Origin: PVC group bacterium
GTDB lineage: Bacteria > Verrucomicrobiota > Kiritimatiellia > CAIKKV01 > PXCX01
Length of the DNA stretch: 5,052 nt
Assembly: GCA_003565195.1 (NCBI GenBank)
Contig: PXCX01000068.1
Location: 1 to 5,052 of the forward strand
Direction: 5' to 3'
Shown here: in pieces, positions 1 to 4,588 of the stretch
Layout: each line of letters opens with the position of its first letter
How positions within the stretch are numbered: the stretch's first letter is position 1
Position numbers and translations under genes: made by a program
The notes under the pieces: model-generated
Databases searched by the model: none
Told to the model about the DNA's origin: nothing
What the model saw: the letters and a program-made list of their open reading frames with translations, nothing else

Positions 1-30
1 ATCCGTTCACGGACATAAAAGCACAGGATC

Positions 31-70
31 GTAGACGTCGCGGCTCCGTCTACAGGCCCTTACGGGCTTG
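31..70. repeat. Two adjacent small palindromes
   Basis: GTAGACG (31-37) is perfectly complementary to CGTCTAC (47-53), with a 9-nt loop between them. Immediately after comes a second, shorter hairpin, GCCC-TTAC-GGGC (about 57-68), which extends to about 70 if a G-T pair is allowed. Neither is followed by a T-tract on either strand, so they do not look like ordinary terminators. They may belong to a dispersed intergenic repeat family, which cannot be tested from one window. Confidence 0.5.
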
Positions 71-120
71 AATTGAACAATAGATTGTCTACTTTAATCT
101 CCCAATTCGCGGCCTTGCAG

Positions 121-157
121 TCGACAGGATCGACGGGATCGACGGGTGTCGACGAGT
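121..157. repeat. TCGAC short tandem repeat
   Basis: Four consecutive units begin with TCGAC: TCGACAGGA (121-129), TCGACGGGA (130-138), TCGACGGGTG (139-148) and TCGACGAG (149-156), followed by TCG. Unit length is 8-10 bp. GTCGAC palindromes occur at 120-125 and 148-153. It lies in non-coding DNA, so it is best called a small intergenic minisatellite. No function can be assigned. Confidence 0.7.
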
Positions 158-206
158 CGCAGACAAATACGGCGAGCCGCCGGTGTGTTCCCCATGGGTT
201 TTGCAA

Positions 207-264
207 GGGTAACCTTCGCTTCGCTCGGCAGCTTTCAGAGAGGTAGGCAGGCGAAGCATTACCC
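207..264. repeat. Stem-loop element, copy 1
   Basis: GGGTAA (207-212) pairs with TTACCC (259-264), and CTTCGC (214-219) pairs with GCGAAG (251-256). This gives a 12-bp stem with a small internal bulge around a 31-nt loop. The segment 212-256 shares three blocks in the same order with 4184-4224: ACCTTCGCTTCGC, then GTAGGC, then AGGCGAAG. The two are therefore related copies in the same orientation. The doubled TTCGC lets the inner stem form in two registers. No T-run follows, so terminator function is doubtful. Confidence 0.65.
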
Positions 265-280
265 TATGTTTTGACTTAAA

Positions 281-309
281 AGCTTAGCACTCCCGGACTG
301 AAACGTCAA
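281..309 (-). promoter_or_regulatory. Possible leftward promoter (weak)
   Basis: On the minus strand TTGACG (309-304) is followed after exactly 17 bp by TAAGCT (286-281). The -35 matches five of six consensus positions, but the -10 matches only three of six. An AT-rich tract lies just upstream (about 315-345). It would direct transcription leftward out of the window, past the stem-loop at 207-264, and no gene follows inside the window. This may well be chance. Confidence 0.2.
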
Positions 310-389
310 CACCGAAAATCGATTTTTAAATTTTTTACTTTCGCAGAATTTTAGGAATTCGACAAAATCATGGAAAAGAGTTTTGATGG

Positions 390-551
390 TTATGCCTTCA
401 AAATGCAAATCGCAACTGTACCTCGAAGGGCATCGGTTGCGCCTCCGGCGCGGGTGGCGGCGAACCAGAGCATGAGGCGCGCCATTTCGATGTGGAAATC
501 GATATGCTCCGAGATGGTCTTCGGCATCGGCTCGCTCATCTTGGATGCCAT
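390..551 (-). CDS. Possible small protein, 53 aa, immediately after the propeller gene
   Basis: An ATG (551-549) directly abuts the TGA of the propeller gene, in the same reading frame, and runs 53 codons to a TAA at 392-390. A purine-rich GGGGAAGG lies just upstream, within the last codons of the propeller gene, so translational coupling is plausible. The first 40 or so codons use mostly G or C in the third position and all three lysines are AAG, as in the propeller gene. Residues about 14-31 (ISEHIDFHIEMARLMLWF) could form an amphipathic or partly hydrophobic helix. The last dozen codons look less coding-like, so this could be the 5' remnant of a longer gene that was truncated. I do not recognise a family. 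Alternative starts are the ATGs at codons 5 and 9. Confidence 0.4.
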   Translation of the reverse strand: MASKMSEPMPKTISEHIDFHIEMARLMLWFAATRAGGATDALRGTVAICILKA

Positions 552-1535
552 TCATCCTTCCCCGTTCCGGACAAGCTTCCAGACATCCGGTTCCATGTTG
601 TTGCCTGCGACCATCCAGAGCGCGTCATGGTAGACGAAAACGCTCGCGGCGTGCCGGGGCGCCCACGGCGTCCCCGGAAGTTCCGTCCATTTCACCCCGT
701 CGGAGGAGTACCAGACATCCTTCCGGTTCCGCCCTTCGTGGTGCCAGCCCTCGAGGACCCAGATCTTGTCATCCCAGACGGCGAGTTCGTGGTACTGCCT
801 CGGGTGCCAGGGGGCGTGGACGAGGTGACAGGTCCAATCGATGCCGTCGGCGGTGCTCCAGACATCGTTGTAGTAACGGCGTTCGGGGGTTGACGGTGTG
901 TCGTAGGTCCCACCGCCAAGGATACAGAGCCTTTCCTTGAAGATGACCGTCCCCGAGCTCATTCCACGTTCGCCCCAGGGCGCGTGCTCGCGAACCTTCG
1001 TCCAGCGCACCCCATCCTCGGAGGACCAGATATCGTTGTAGAAGATCTCCCGGTCGCCCTTGACAAAGCCCGGCATCGTTTGCCCGCCCATCGCCCAGAG
1101 CCTCCCCTTGAAGGCATGCACGAGGGCGAGCGCCCGCATCCCCCAGGGAAGCGCGTCGCAAACACGGGTCCAACGCGCTCCGTCCTCGGAGCACCAGGCA
1201 TCCGGCTGATAGTGCCCCTGGTTGCAATCTCCGCCGATGATCCACATCTTTCCATCGTGGACAACGACGCCGGCGGTGTGGCGACCCTCCCAGTCGGAGG
1301 CCGGGTCGAAACTCTCATCAAGGAAGGTGTTCGGCTTGACGAGGGTCCAGGTCGCGCCATCGGTCGAGGACCAGACCTCGTTGTTGCAGGTGCGGGGGAA
1401 GCAGACGCTGTTGCGCTTGCTCCATCCCCCGAGGAGCCACATTCGATCCTTGTAGACGAGCGCTCCGGCCCCGTCGCGCCCCGCGAAGTTTGCCTTCGGT
1501 GTCACCTCGATCCATCGATACGGTACGTTTGCCAT
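552..1535 (-). CDS. Kelch-like / galactose oxidase-type beta-propeller protein
   Basis: A 327-residue protein made almost entirely of repeats. Each unit runs from a hydrophobic strand plus 'W--GG' to a 'DVW-S-DG--WT' signature. The units cover roughly residues 20-66, 84-125, 132-181, 189-238, 245-286 and 293-327. The sixth lacks the DG--WT strand at its end, and the N-terminal YRWIEV probably closes the ring, as is common in propellers. This predicts a six-bladed kelch-type propeller. There is no signal peptide or membrane segment, so it is probably cytoplasmic as annotated. The start is supported by AAAGGA five bases upstream of the ATG (1541-1546). Kelch propellers can bind carbohydrate or act as sugar mutarotases (NanM in sialic acid use). 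The neighbouring epimerase makes a sugar-related role attractive, but no catalytic residue can be assigned. Lysine codons (12 of 13 AAG) differ strongly from the epimerase. A galactose oxidase is unlikely, because the copper-site domains are absent. Confidence 0.85.
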   Translation of the reverse strand: MANVPYRWIEVTPKANFAGRDGAGALVYKDRMWLLGGWSKRNSVCFPRTCNNEVWSSTDGATWTLVKPNTFLDESFDPASDWEGRHTAGVVVHDGKMWIIGGDCNQGHYQPDAWCSEDGARWTRVCDALPWGMRALALVHAFKGRLWAMGGQTMPGFVKGDREIFYNDIWSSEDGVRWTKVREHAPWGERGMSSGTVIFKERLCILGGGTYDTPSTPERRYYNDVWSTADGIDWTCHLVHAPWHPRQYHELAVWDDKIWVLEGWHHEGRNRKDVWYSSDGVKWTELPGTPWAPRHAASVFVYHDALWMVAGNNMEPDVWKLVRNGEG

Positions 1536-1563
1536 TGTGATCCTTTGGTGTTACCGTGAACAT

Positions 1564-1579
1564 GAAACTGGATTGTTTC
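1564..1579. promoter_or_regulatory. Inverted repeat upstream of the propeller gene, possible operator
   Basis: GAAAC (1564-1568) and GTTTC (1575-1579) form a perfect 5-bp inverted repeat with a 6-bp spacer, 28-44 bp upstream of the propeller start. The position suits a repressor site or a small leader hairpin. The arms are short and I find no convincing -35/-10 pair beside them, so this is only a candidate. Confidence 0.2.
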
Positions 1580-1720
1580 TTTGAAGAACAGGAAATTGCT
1601 TCGTAAAAACTGAATCAACAGCCATTTCCTTCCTCCCCGTCGGACAACCCCTTACAACCGTTCTATCGCTCTTTTCTCCGACATGCGATCCAGCCGTCAA
1701 TCCTCCGCTAACCTCGGAAA

Positions 1721-1762
1721 TGTTACCTATGTCCTGAGCCCACTTTGCTACCCATGTCCTGA
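1721..1762. mobile_element. Insertion-sequence terminus-like direct repeats (remnant)
   Basis: TGTTACCTATGTCCTGA (1721-1737) and TGCTACCCATGTCCTGA (1746-1762) match at 15 of 17 positions and are offset by 25 bp. Paired TACCYATGTCC words of this kind are, from memory, found at the ends of elements that encode integrase-core (DDE) transposases. Multiple short direct repeats at an end are typical of such transposase-binding sites. No transposase gene and no second end are seen in the window, so this would be a solitary end or remnant. It sits in the 266-bp spacer between the epimerase and propeller genes, which otherwise holds no gene. Confidence 0.45.
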
Positions 1763-1801
1763 CCGCGCCGTCACAAACCTACTGTCTCGAATGGCACTTA
1801 C

Positions 1802-3034
1802 TTAAGAGGTTTTTACATAATATTTCGATTTGCGTGACGTGCCATTGAATGACGAATGACGAAATACCCACGTGTCACGGCGTAGTGTTTCGATTGCTTT
1901 CATCAGTCCCCGAGGCAAGTGAAACGGGTCTTTTACCGGCAATGCGATCACTTCGTTCACGGGATTCCCAAAACGGTCAAGTCGCTGAATCCATTCCCCG
2001 TGTTCACGATCCGGAAAATGGCGGAAGGCCCAGTCGTGGCATTTCCAGTACCAGTCAAGACACCATTGCTCGCGGATTTCCTCGAAAGCCAGCAGACAGC
2101 CGGGCAGTGCCTCGGTAAACGGCCACCACAATTTTTTGTCCGCGTTTTTCCAGTAGACCGGCTGCCTGCCTTCGACATCAATGCCCAGAAACAAGCCGCC
2201 GTACTCCGGATCCCAGCCTTTTTCAAAGCAGCATCGCATGGCTTGTGCCGCGCGTTTTGAACATTCCGGTACACCCGCCATCCGGAAGTTTTCGATCTGG
2301 AACCAAAGCGTCTCAATACCATGTCCGGGCACCATCGCCCGACCGGCCGGGGTATCCGCGACACTGCCGTCCAAATTGATATATTCAAGCACAACATCAC
2401 GATCGCTACGATAAAACAGATTGAGTACATCCCGGCCTAGCCGCAGCCCGTGCTCCAGAATTTCAGGGCAGTCCAGCAGTTTGCCAAGCTGGGTGAAGGC
2501 GTACGAAAACTGCATGGCCTCGCGTTGCGGTCGCATACCCGGCGGGGTCGGGTAAGGCGCGGTTGCATATGAACCGGGACAAGCCAGTCGCGCCGCCACC
2601 GAAAGATATGTTTCCCGGGCAATCCCGAGCGCTTCGTCGTCATTGGTCAGTTTGTAATACTCAATCAAACCGTAGAGCGCAAAAGCATCCACGACGATAC
2701 TGTCCGGACCGGTTTTCAAATTCCCGGCTGCGTCCACCAGAAAAACCCAGCAACCGGCATCATCCCTGCCGTGCTTGCGCAGGAACTCAAACTGATTATG
2801 CGCGGCCTGACGCCAGTCTTCACGGTTTTCGATCGTATTGCAAAGCGCGGCAAACGTCCATAAAGCGCGGGCATTGCTCCAGATATATTTATCCGTACTC
2901 AAGACCTTCCCGTCATCCCCGATACAGGTGAACATACCGCCATGTTTCCAGTCAATGCTGAACTTCATCCAAAACGGCATGATATCCTGCCGCAAATGTC
3001 GCAGAAGGAATTTTTCAAGTTCTGAAAAGGTCAT
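1802..3034 (-). CDS. N-acylglucosamine 2-epimerase (AGE) family protein
   Basis: A 410-residue cytoplasmic enzyme of the AGE family, an (alpha/alpha)6-barrel fold that interconverts sugars at C-2 (for example GlcNAc/ManNAc) or isomerises aldoses and ketoses. Family landmarks are in order: GGMFTCIGDDGKVLSTDK (32-49); W-NARALWTF with Arg56; PGHGIETLWF with His238 and Glu241; KLWWPFTEAL with Glu308 (301-310); and PVKDPFHLPR with His372 (366-375). His238 and His372 correspond to the two catalytic histidines of the family. The additional 'NPHMH-LEA' type histidine motif of cellobiose epimerases and mannose isomerases is not seen near residues 170-185, where the sequence is REAMQFSYAF. It therefore looks closer to the renin-binding-protein/AGE branch, but the substrate remains open. 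The ATG at 3034 has only a weak AGG nine bases upstream. It follows the dehydrogenase by 106 bp and probably shares its transcript. Residues about 387-410 extend beyond the normal family end and overlap a GAATGAC repeat. Confidence 0.9.
   Translation of the reverse strand: MTFSELEKFLLRHLRQDIMPFWMKFSIDWKHGGMFTCIGDDGKVLSTDKYIWSNARALWTFAALCNTIENREDWRQAAHNQFEFLRKHGRDDAGCWVFLVDAAGNLKTGPDSIVVDAFALYGLIEYYKLTNDDEALGIARETYLSVAARLACPGSYATAPYPTPPGMRPQREAMQFSYAFTQLGKLLDCPEILEHGLRLGRDVLNLFYRSDRDVVLEYINLDGSVADTPAGRAMVPGHGIETLWFQIENFRMAGVPECSKRAAQAMRCCFEKGWDPEYGGLFLGIDVEGRQPVYWKNADKKLWWPFTEALPGCLLAFEEIREQWCLDWYWKCHDWAFRHFPDREHGEWIQRLDRFGNPVNEVIALPVKDPFHLPRGLMKAIETLRRDTWVFRHSSFNGTSRKSKYYVKTS
1847..1860. repeat. 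GAATGAC tandem repeat inside the epimerase 3' end
   Basis: GAATGAC occurs twice in tandem (1847-1853, 1854-1860) and is followed by GAAATA. It encodes roughly residues 392-396 of the epimerase tail on the minus strand. Such short GAATGAC runs are, from memory, common between genes in some bacteria. Its presence inside the frame suggests that intergenic sequence has been added to the coding region. Confidence 0.5.
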
Positions 3035-3047
3035 CGTAAGTAGCCTG

Positions 3048-3076
3048 TTTATTCAATCCAGATGGGACTGCTGCAA
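3048..3076 (-). promoter_or_regulatory. Possible internal promoter for the epimerase gene (weak)
   Basis: TTGCAG (3076-3071) and AATAAA (3053-3048) on the minus strand are 17 bp apart, each matching four of six consensus positions. Transcription would start only about 7 bases before the ATG, which makes a functional promoter less likely. It lies just downstream of the 15-bp palindrome at 3089-3103. Confidence 0.15.
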
Positions 3077-3088
3077 GCCATGTTGCCC

Positions 3089-3103
3089 GTTTTGCTGCAA
3101 AAC
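3089..3103. promoter_or_regulatory. 15-bp perfect palindrome, candidate operator
   Basis: GTTTTGC and GCAAAAC flank a single central base (3096), giving a perfect odd-centred palindrome 55-69 bp upstream of the epimerase start, in the 106-bp gap after the dehydrogenase. Size and symmetry suit a dimeric repressor such as a LacI- or GntR-family protein, but no regulator gene is in the window. It could equally be a small hairpin in the shared transcript. Confidence 0.35.
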
Positions 3104-3132
3104 TTTGACCAGGCAGGCGTCTCCGGAGCGGG

Positions 3133-3156
3133 CCGCCGGATCAAGGAAACCGGCGG
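3133..3156. repeat. GC-rich hairpin over the dehydrogenase stop codon
   Basis: CCGCCGG (3133-3139) pairs perfectly with CCGGCGG (3150-3156) across a 10-nt loop, and the dehydrogenase stop codon lies in the loop. In the transcribed (minus) direction the T-run comes before the stem rather than after it, so it is not a canonical rho-independent terminator. It might stabilise or separate the two halves of a dehydrogenase-epimerase transcript. Confidence 0.4.
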
Positions 3157-4127
3157 AAAAAATCAACGACCTTTTCCGCCATTCTGGTGAAGGCTTTCCG
3201 TTGCGCGTCAATGGTCATACCACCGATATGCGGCGAAATGATCAGATTGTCATGATGACGGGCATACTCGACCAAAGGATCCTGAACAATCCGACCGGCC
3301 AGCTCTTCCGCCAGCACATCAATCCCGGCGCCGGCCAACTGCCCTTTATCCAGAGCCTTCAGAAATGCTTTCTCGTCAATCAATTTGCCGCGCGAAGTAT
3401 TGATCAAATAAGCGCCCGGACGCATCAGCCCGAATTCACGCGCGCCGATCATGCCGTTGGTTTCAGCGGAAAGATGCACATGGATCGTAATGATCTCCGA
3501 ACGGCGAAGAAGTTCGTCCAAGGGCAGTTGTTCAACCCAGGCATCGTTAATTTTCCGGTACGGATCACAGGCCAGCACGCTCATTCCGAAACCGTGGGCA
3601 AGCCGGGAAAAAATCTCGCCGAGACGACCGTAGCCAATGATGCCGACAACGCGGCCGGCGGCTTCACGGCCCCGGAACCGGGAACGTTCCCAATGTCCGT
3701 CCCGCACCGCATCAAAGGCAGACGGCAGGCGGCGCAGCACGGAAAGCATGAGCAGGAAAGCCAGTTCGGCCGTGGAGGTGATATTCTTGAGTGTGTCGTA
3801 ATCATCTTTAAGCGACTGCACAACAATGCCACGATCCCGGCAGCAGGCAAGGTCAATATGGTCCGTTCCGGTAGATGGTGTCGCCACGAGTTTGAGCTTG
3901 GCCGCCGCCGCGAAAAAATCCGGGGGCAGTCGTTGCTGGATGTTCGTGATAATACCGTCGTATGGCGGAATCTCGCTTACCAGCTCGTCGTAACCGATAT
4001 TCGGTCGTACCATGACCTCGCCAACCTGGCGCAATGTCTCCAGCACATCCGGCAGGTGTTCAATTTCCGTGGTGACAAGCAGACGAAAACCGGGTTTATT
4101 CCGGCTCATTCGATCAATCTGGTTCAT
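3141..4127 (-). CDS. D-isomer-specific 2-hydroxyacid dehydrogenase (PGDH-like)
   Basis: A 328-residue NAD(P)-dependent oxidoreductase of the D-2-hydroxyacid dehydrogenase family, which interconverts 2-oxoacids and D-2-hydroxyacids in the cytoplasm. The length is normal for the family. The substrate-side motif STGTDHID is at 85-92 and TAELAFLLML at 119-128. The nucleotide-binding Rossmann motif GYGRLG is at 165-170, and the strand-end Asp188 (ACDPY) suggests preference for NAD. The catalytic triad is Arg246 (NTSRG), Glu275 (GIDVLAEE) and His300 (SPHIGG), all present, so it should be active. There is no ACT domain, so serine-pathway phosphoglycerate dehydrogenase is not specifically indicated; glycerate, sugar-acid or lactate-type substrates are equally possible. 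The chosen ATG (4127) has only a weak GGTGG upstream. Met7 (4109) is an alternative that would fit the usual family N-terminus. It is first in line behind the promoter at 4249-4277, with the epimerase following. Confidence 0.92.
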   Translation of the reverse strand: MNQIDRMSRNKPGFRLLVTTEIEHLPDVLETLRQVGEVMVRPNIGYDELVSEIPPYDGIITNIQQRLPPDFFAAAAKLKLVATPSTGTDHIDLACCRDRGIVVQSLKDDYDTLKNITSTAELAFLLMLSVLRRLPSAFDAVRDGHWERSRFRGREAAGRVVGIIGYGRLGEIFSRLAHGFGMSVLACDPYRKINDAWVEQLPLDELLRRSEIITIHVHLSAETNGMIGAREFGLMRPGAYLINTSRGKLIDEKAFLKALDKGQLAGAGIDVLAEELAGRIVQDPLVEYARHHDNLIISPHIGGMTIDAQRKAFTRMAEKVVDFFRRFP

Positions 4128-4183
4128 ACGGTACCACCATCATGTAGCCTCACGTCGTGCCATTTTTGTTTCATTCAAGGGCG

Positions 4184-4225
4184 ACCTTCGCTTCGCCCCC
4201 GCCACCCCGTAGGCTCAGGCGAAGG
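4184..4225. repeat. Stem-loop element, copy 2, in the dehydrogenase leader
   Basis: CCTTCGC (4185-4191) pairs perfectly with GCGAAGG (4219-4225). An alternative register uses CTTCGCC (4191-4197) with GGCGAAG (4218-4224). It shares ACCTTCGCTTCGC, GTAGGC and AGGCGAAG, in order and orientation, with the element at 207-264. It lies between the predicted transcription start and the dehydrogenase ATG, so it would be part of the 5' untranslated RNA. No T-run follows in the leftward direction. Confidence 0.65.
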
Positions 4226-4248
4226 CGGATTGGTTTCGTTAACTTGAC

Positions 4249-4277
4249 ACTATATCAGGCTACAAGCGATCTTCCAA
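4249..4277 (-). promoter_or_regulatory. Predicted sigma-70-type promoter for dehydrogenase and epimerase
   Basis: On the minus strand TTGGAA (4277-4272) and TATAGT (4254-4249) are separated by exactly 17 bp. The -35 matches four and the -10 five of six consensus positions. Transcription should start near 4242, leaving a leader of about 115 nt before the dehydrogenase ATG that includes the stem-loop at 4184-4225. It is the best promoter match I found in the window. Confidence 0.5.
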
Positions 4278-4375
4278 TGACATTTTTTAAGTTTGCGGAA
4301 CTCGAATGAGATGCCATCATTCACCGGGCTCTGACTTCGCGACCGTCGTCTGTAACAGCGGTACCTCTCCCACAT

Positions 4376-4417
4376 GCTGCCGTTCGCTCGCGTTGCGAGC
4401 CGCAGAACGGCAGCTAC
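4376..4417 (-). repeat. REP-like bulged palindrome with GTAG
   Basis: On the plus strand GCTGCCGTTC (4376-4385) is perfectly complementary to GAACGGCAGC (4405-4414). Inside it, GCTCGC (4386-4391) pairs with GCGAGC (4395-4400) around a GTT loop, with a 4-base CGCA bulge on one side. On the minus strand the stem is preceded by GTAG (4417-4414, sharing its last G). A GTAG-type tetranucleotide beside an imperfect GC-rich palindrome is the hallmark of REP sequences mobilised by RAYT (Y1-type) transposases. No RAYT gene is in the window, and no T-tract follows. Confidence 0.55.
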
Positions 4418-4453
4418 TGTGGTCTAACCCGAATGGCGCAACACTTCAACGCA

Positions 4454-4561
4454 CCCTTACTCGATCCCTTAACCGCCACCCTTACTCGGATACCCTTACC
4501 CGACCCGCTTACCCGCGCTCTATTCCCCTAGCTCACAAAGTGTCTGTCCTTAATTCCCTTA
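4454..4561 (-). repeat. TAAGGG word array
   Basis: On the plus strand CCCTTA occurs exactly at 4454, 4466, 4479, 4493 and 4556, with a degenerate CGCTTA at 4506. The first five positions are spaced 12-14 bp apart. Read on the minus strand these are TAAGGG words, several within GAGTAAGGG. About 0.03 chance occurrences of one given hexamer are expected in such a length, so the clustering is real. Its role is unknown: it could be a decayed tandem repeat, a multi-site protein-binding region, or part of a mobile-element end. Confidence 0.6.
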
Positions 4562-4588
4562 ATTCCTCTGCAAACAGGTTTTCGGCCT

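Larger units (their letters stand above)
1..389. other. Gene-free, repeat-rich left flank
   Basis: No reading frame here looks like a protein gene on either strand. The stretch holds two adjacent small palindromes (31-70), a TCGAC tandem repeat (121-157), a long stem-loop element (207-264) and an AT-rich patch (about 265-400) with a perfect 12-bp palindrome AAAATCGATTTT at 315-326. I see no clear rho-independent terminator for the leftward genes: the stem-loop at 207-264 is not followed by a T-run in the leftward direction. Confidence 0.6.
4128..4588. other. Gene-free spacer rich in repeats and regulatory signals
   Basis: 461 bp between the ATPase stop and the dehydrogenase start, with no believable gene. 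It holds, from right to left, the TAAGGG word array, a REP-like palindrome, the dehydrogenase promoter and the second stem-loop element. CCTTAATTC occurs twice in tandem at 4548-4565. No clear T-tailed terminator for the ATPase gene is visible. Confidence 0.6.

Noticed and set aside
121..157. CRISPR array at the TCGAC repeats
   Set aside because: Units are only 8-10 bp with no unique spacers, and there are no cas genes.
259..555. Minus-strand open frame of 98 codons with an ATGA overlap at the propeller stop
   Set aside because: The Arg-rich, shifted-frame translation looks non-coding, then runs through the AT-rich patch. The 53-codon frame starting at 551 fits the local codon use better.
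984..1559. Plus-strand open frame of 191 codons opposite the propeller gene
   Set aside because: It is a shadow of the GC-rich repeat-encoding propeller gene; the minus-strand frame carries the regular blade motifs.
3133..3160. Rho-independent terminator after the dehydrogenase
   Set aside because: The hairpin is good, but in the transcribed direction the T-run precedes it instead of following.
2838..4247. Long plus-strand open frame of 469 codons
   Set aside because: It lies antisense to the whole dehydrogenase and the start of the epimerase, both well supported by family motifs. Its translation shows no recognisable domain.
4244..4272. Plus-strand TTGACA at 4244-4249 as a rightward promoter
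   Set aside because: No acceptable -10 element lies 16-18 bp downstream and no rightward gene follows. The overlapping minus-strand promoter is better.
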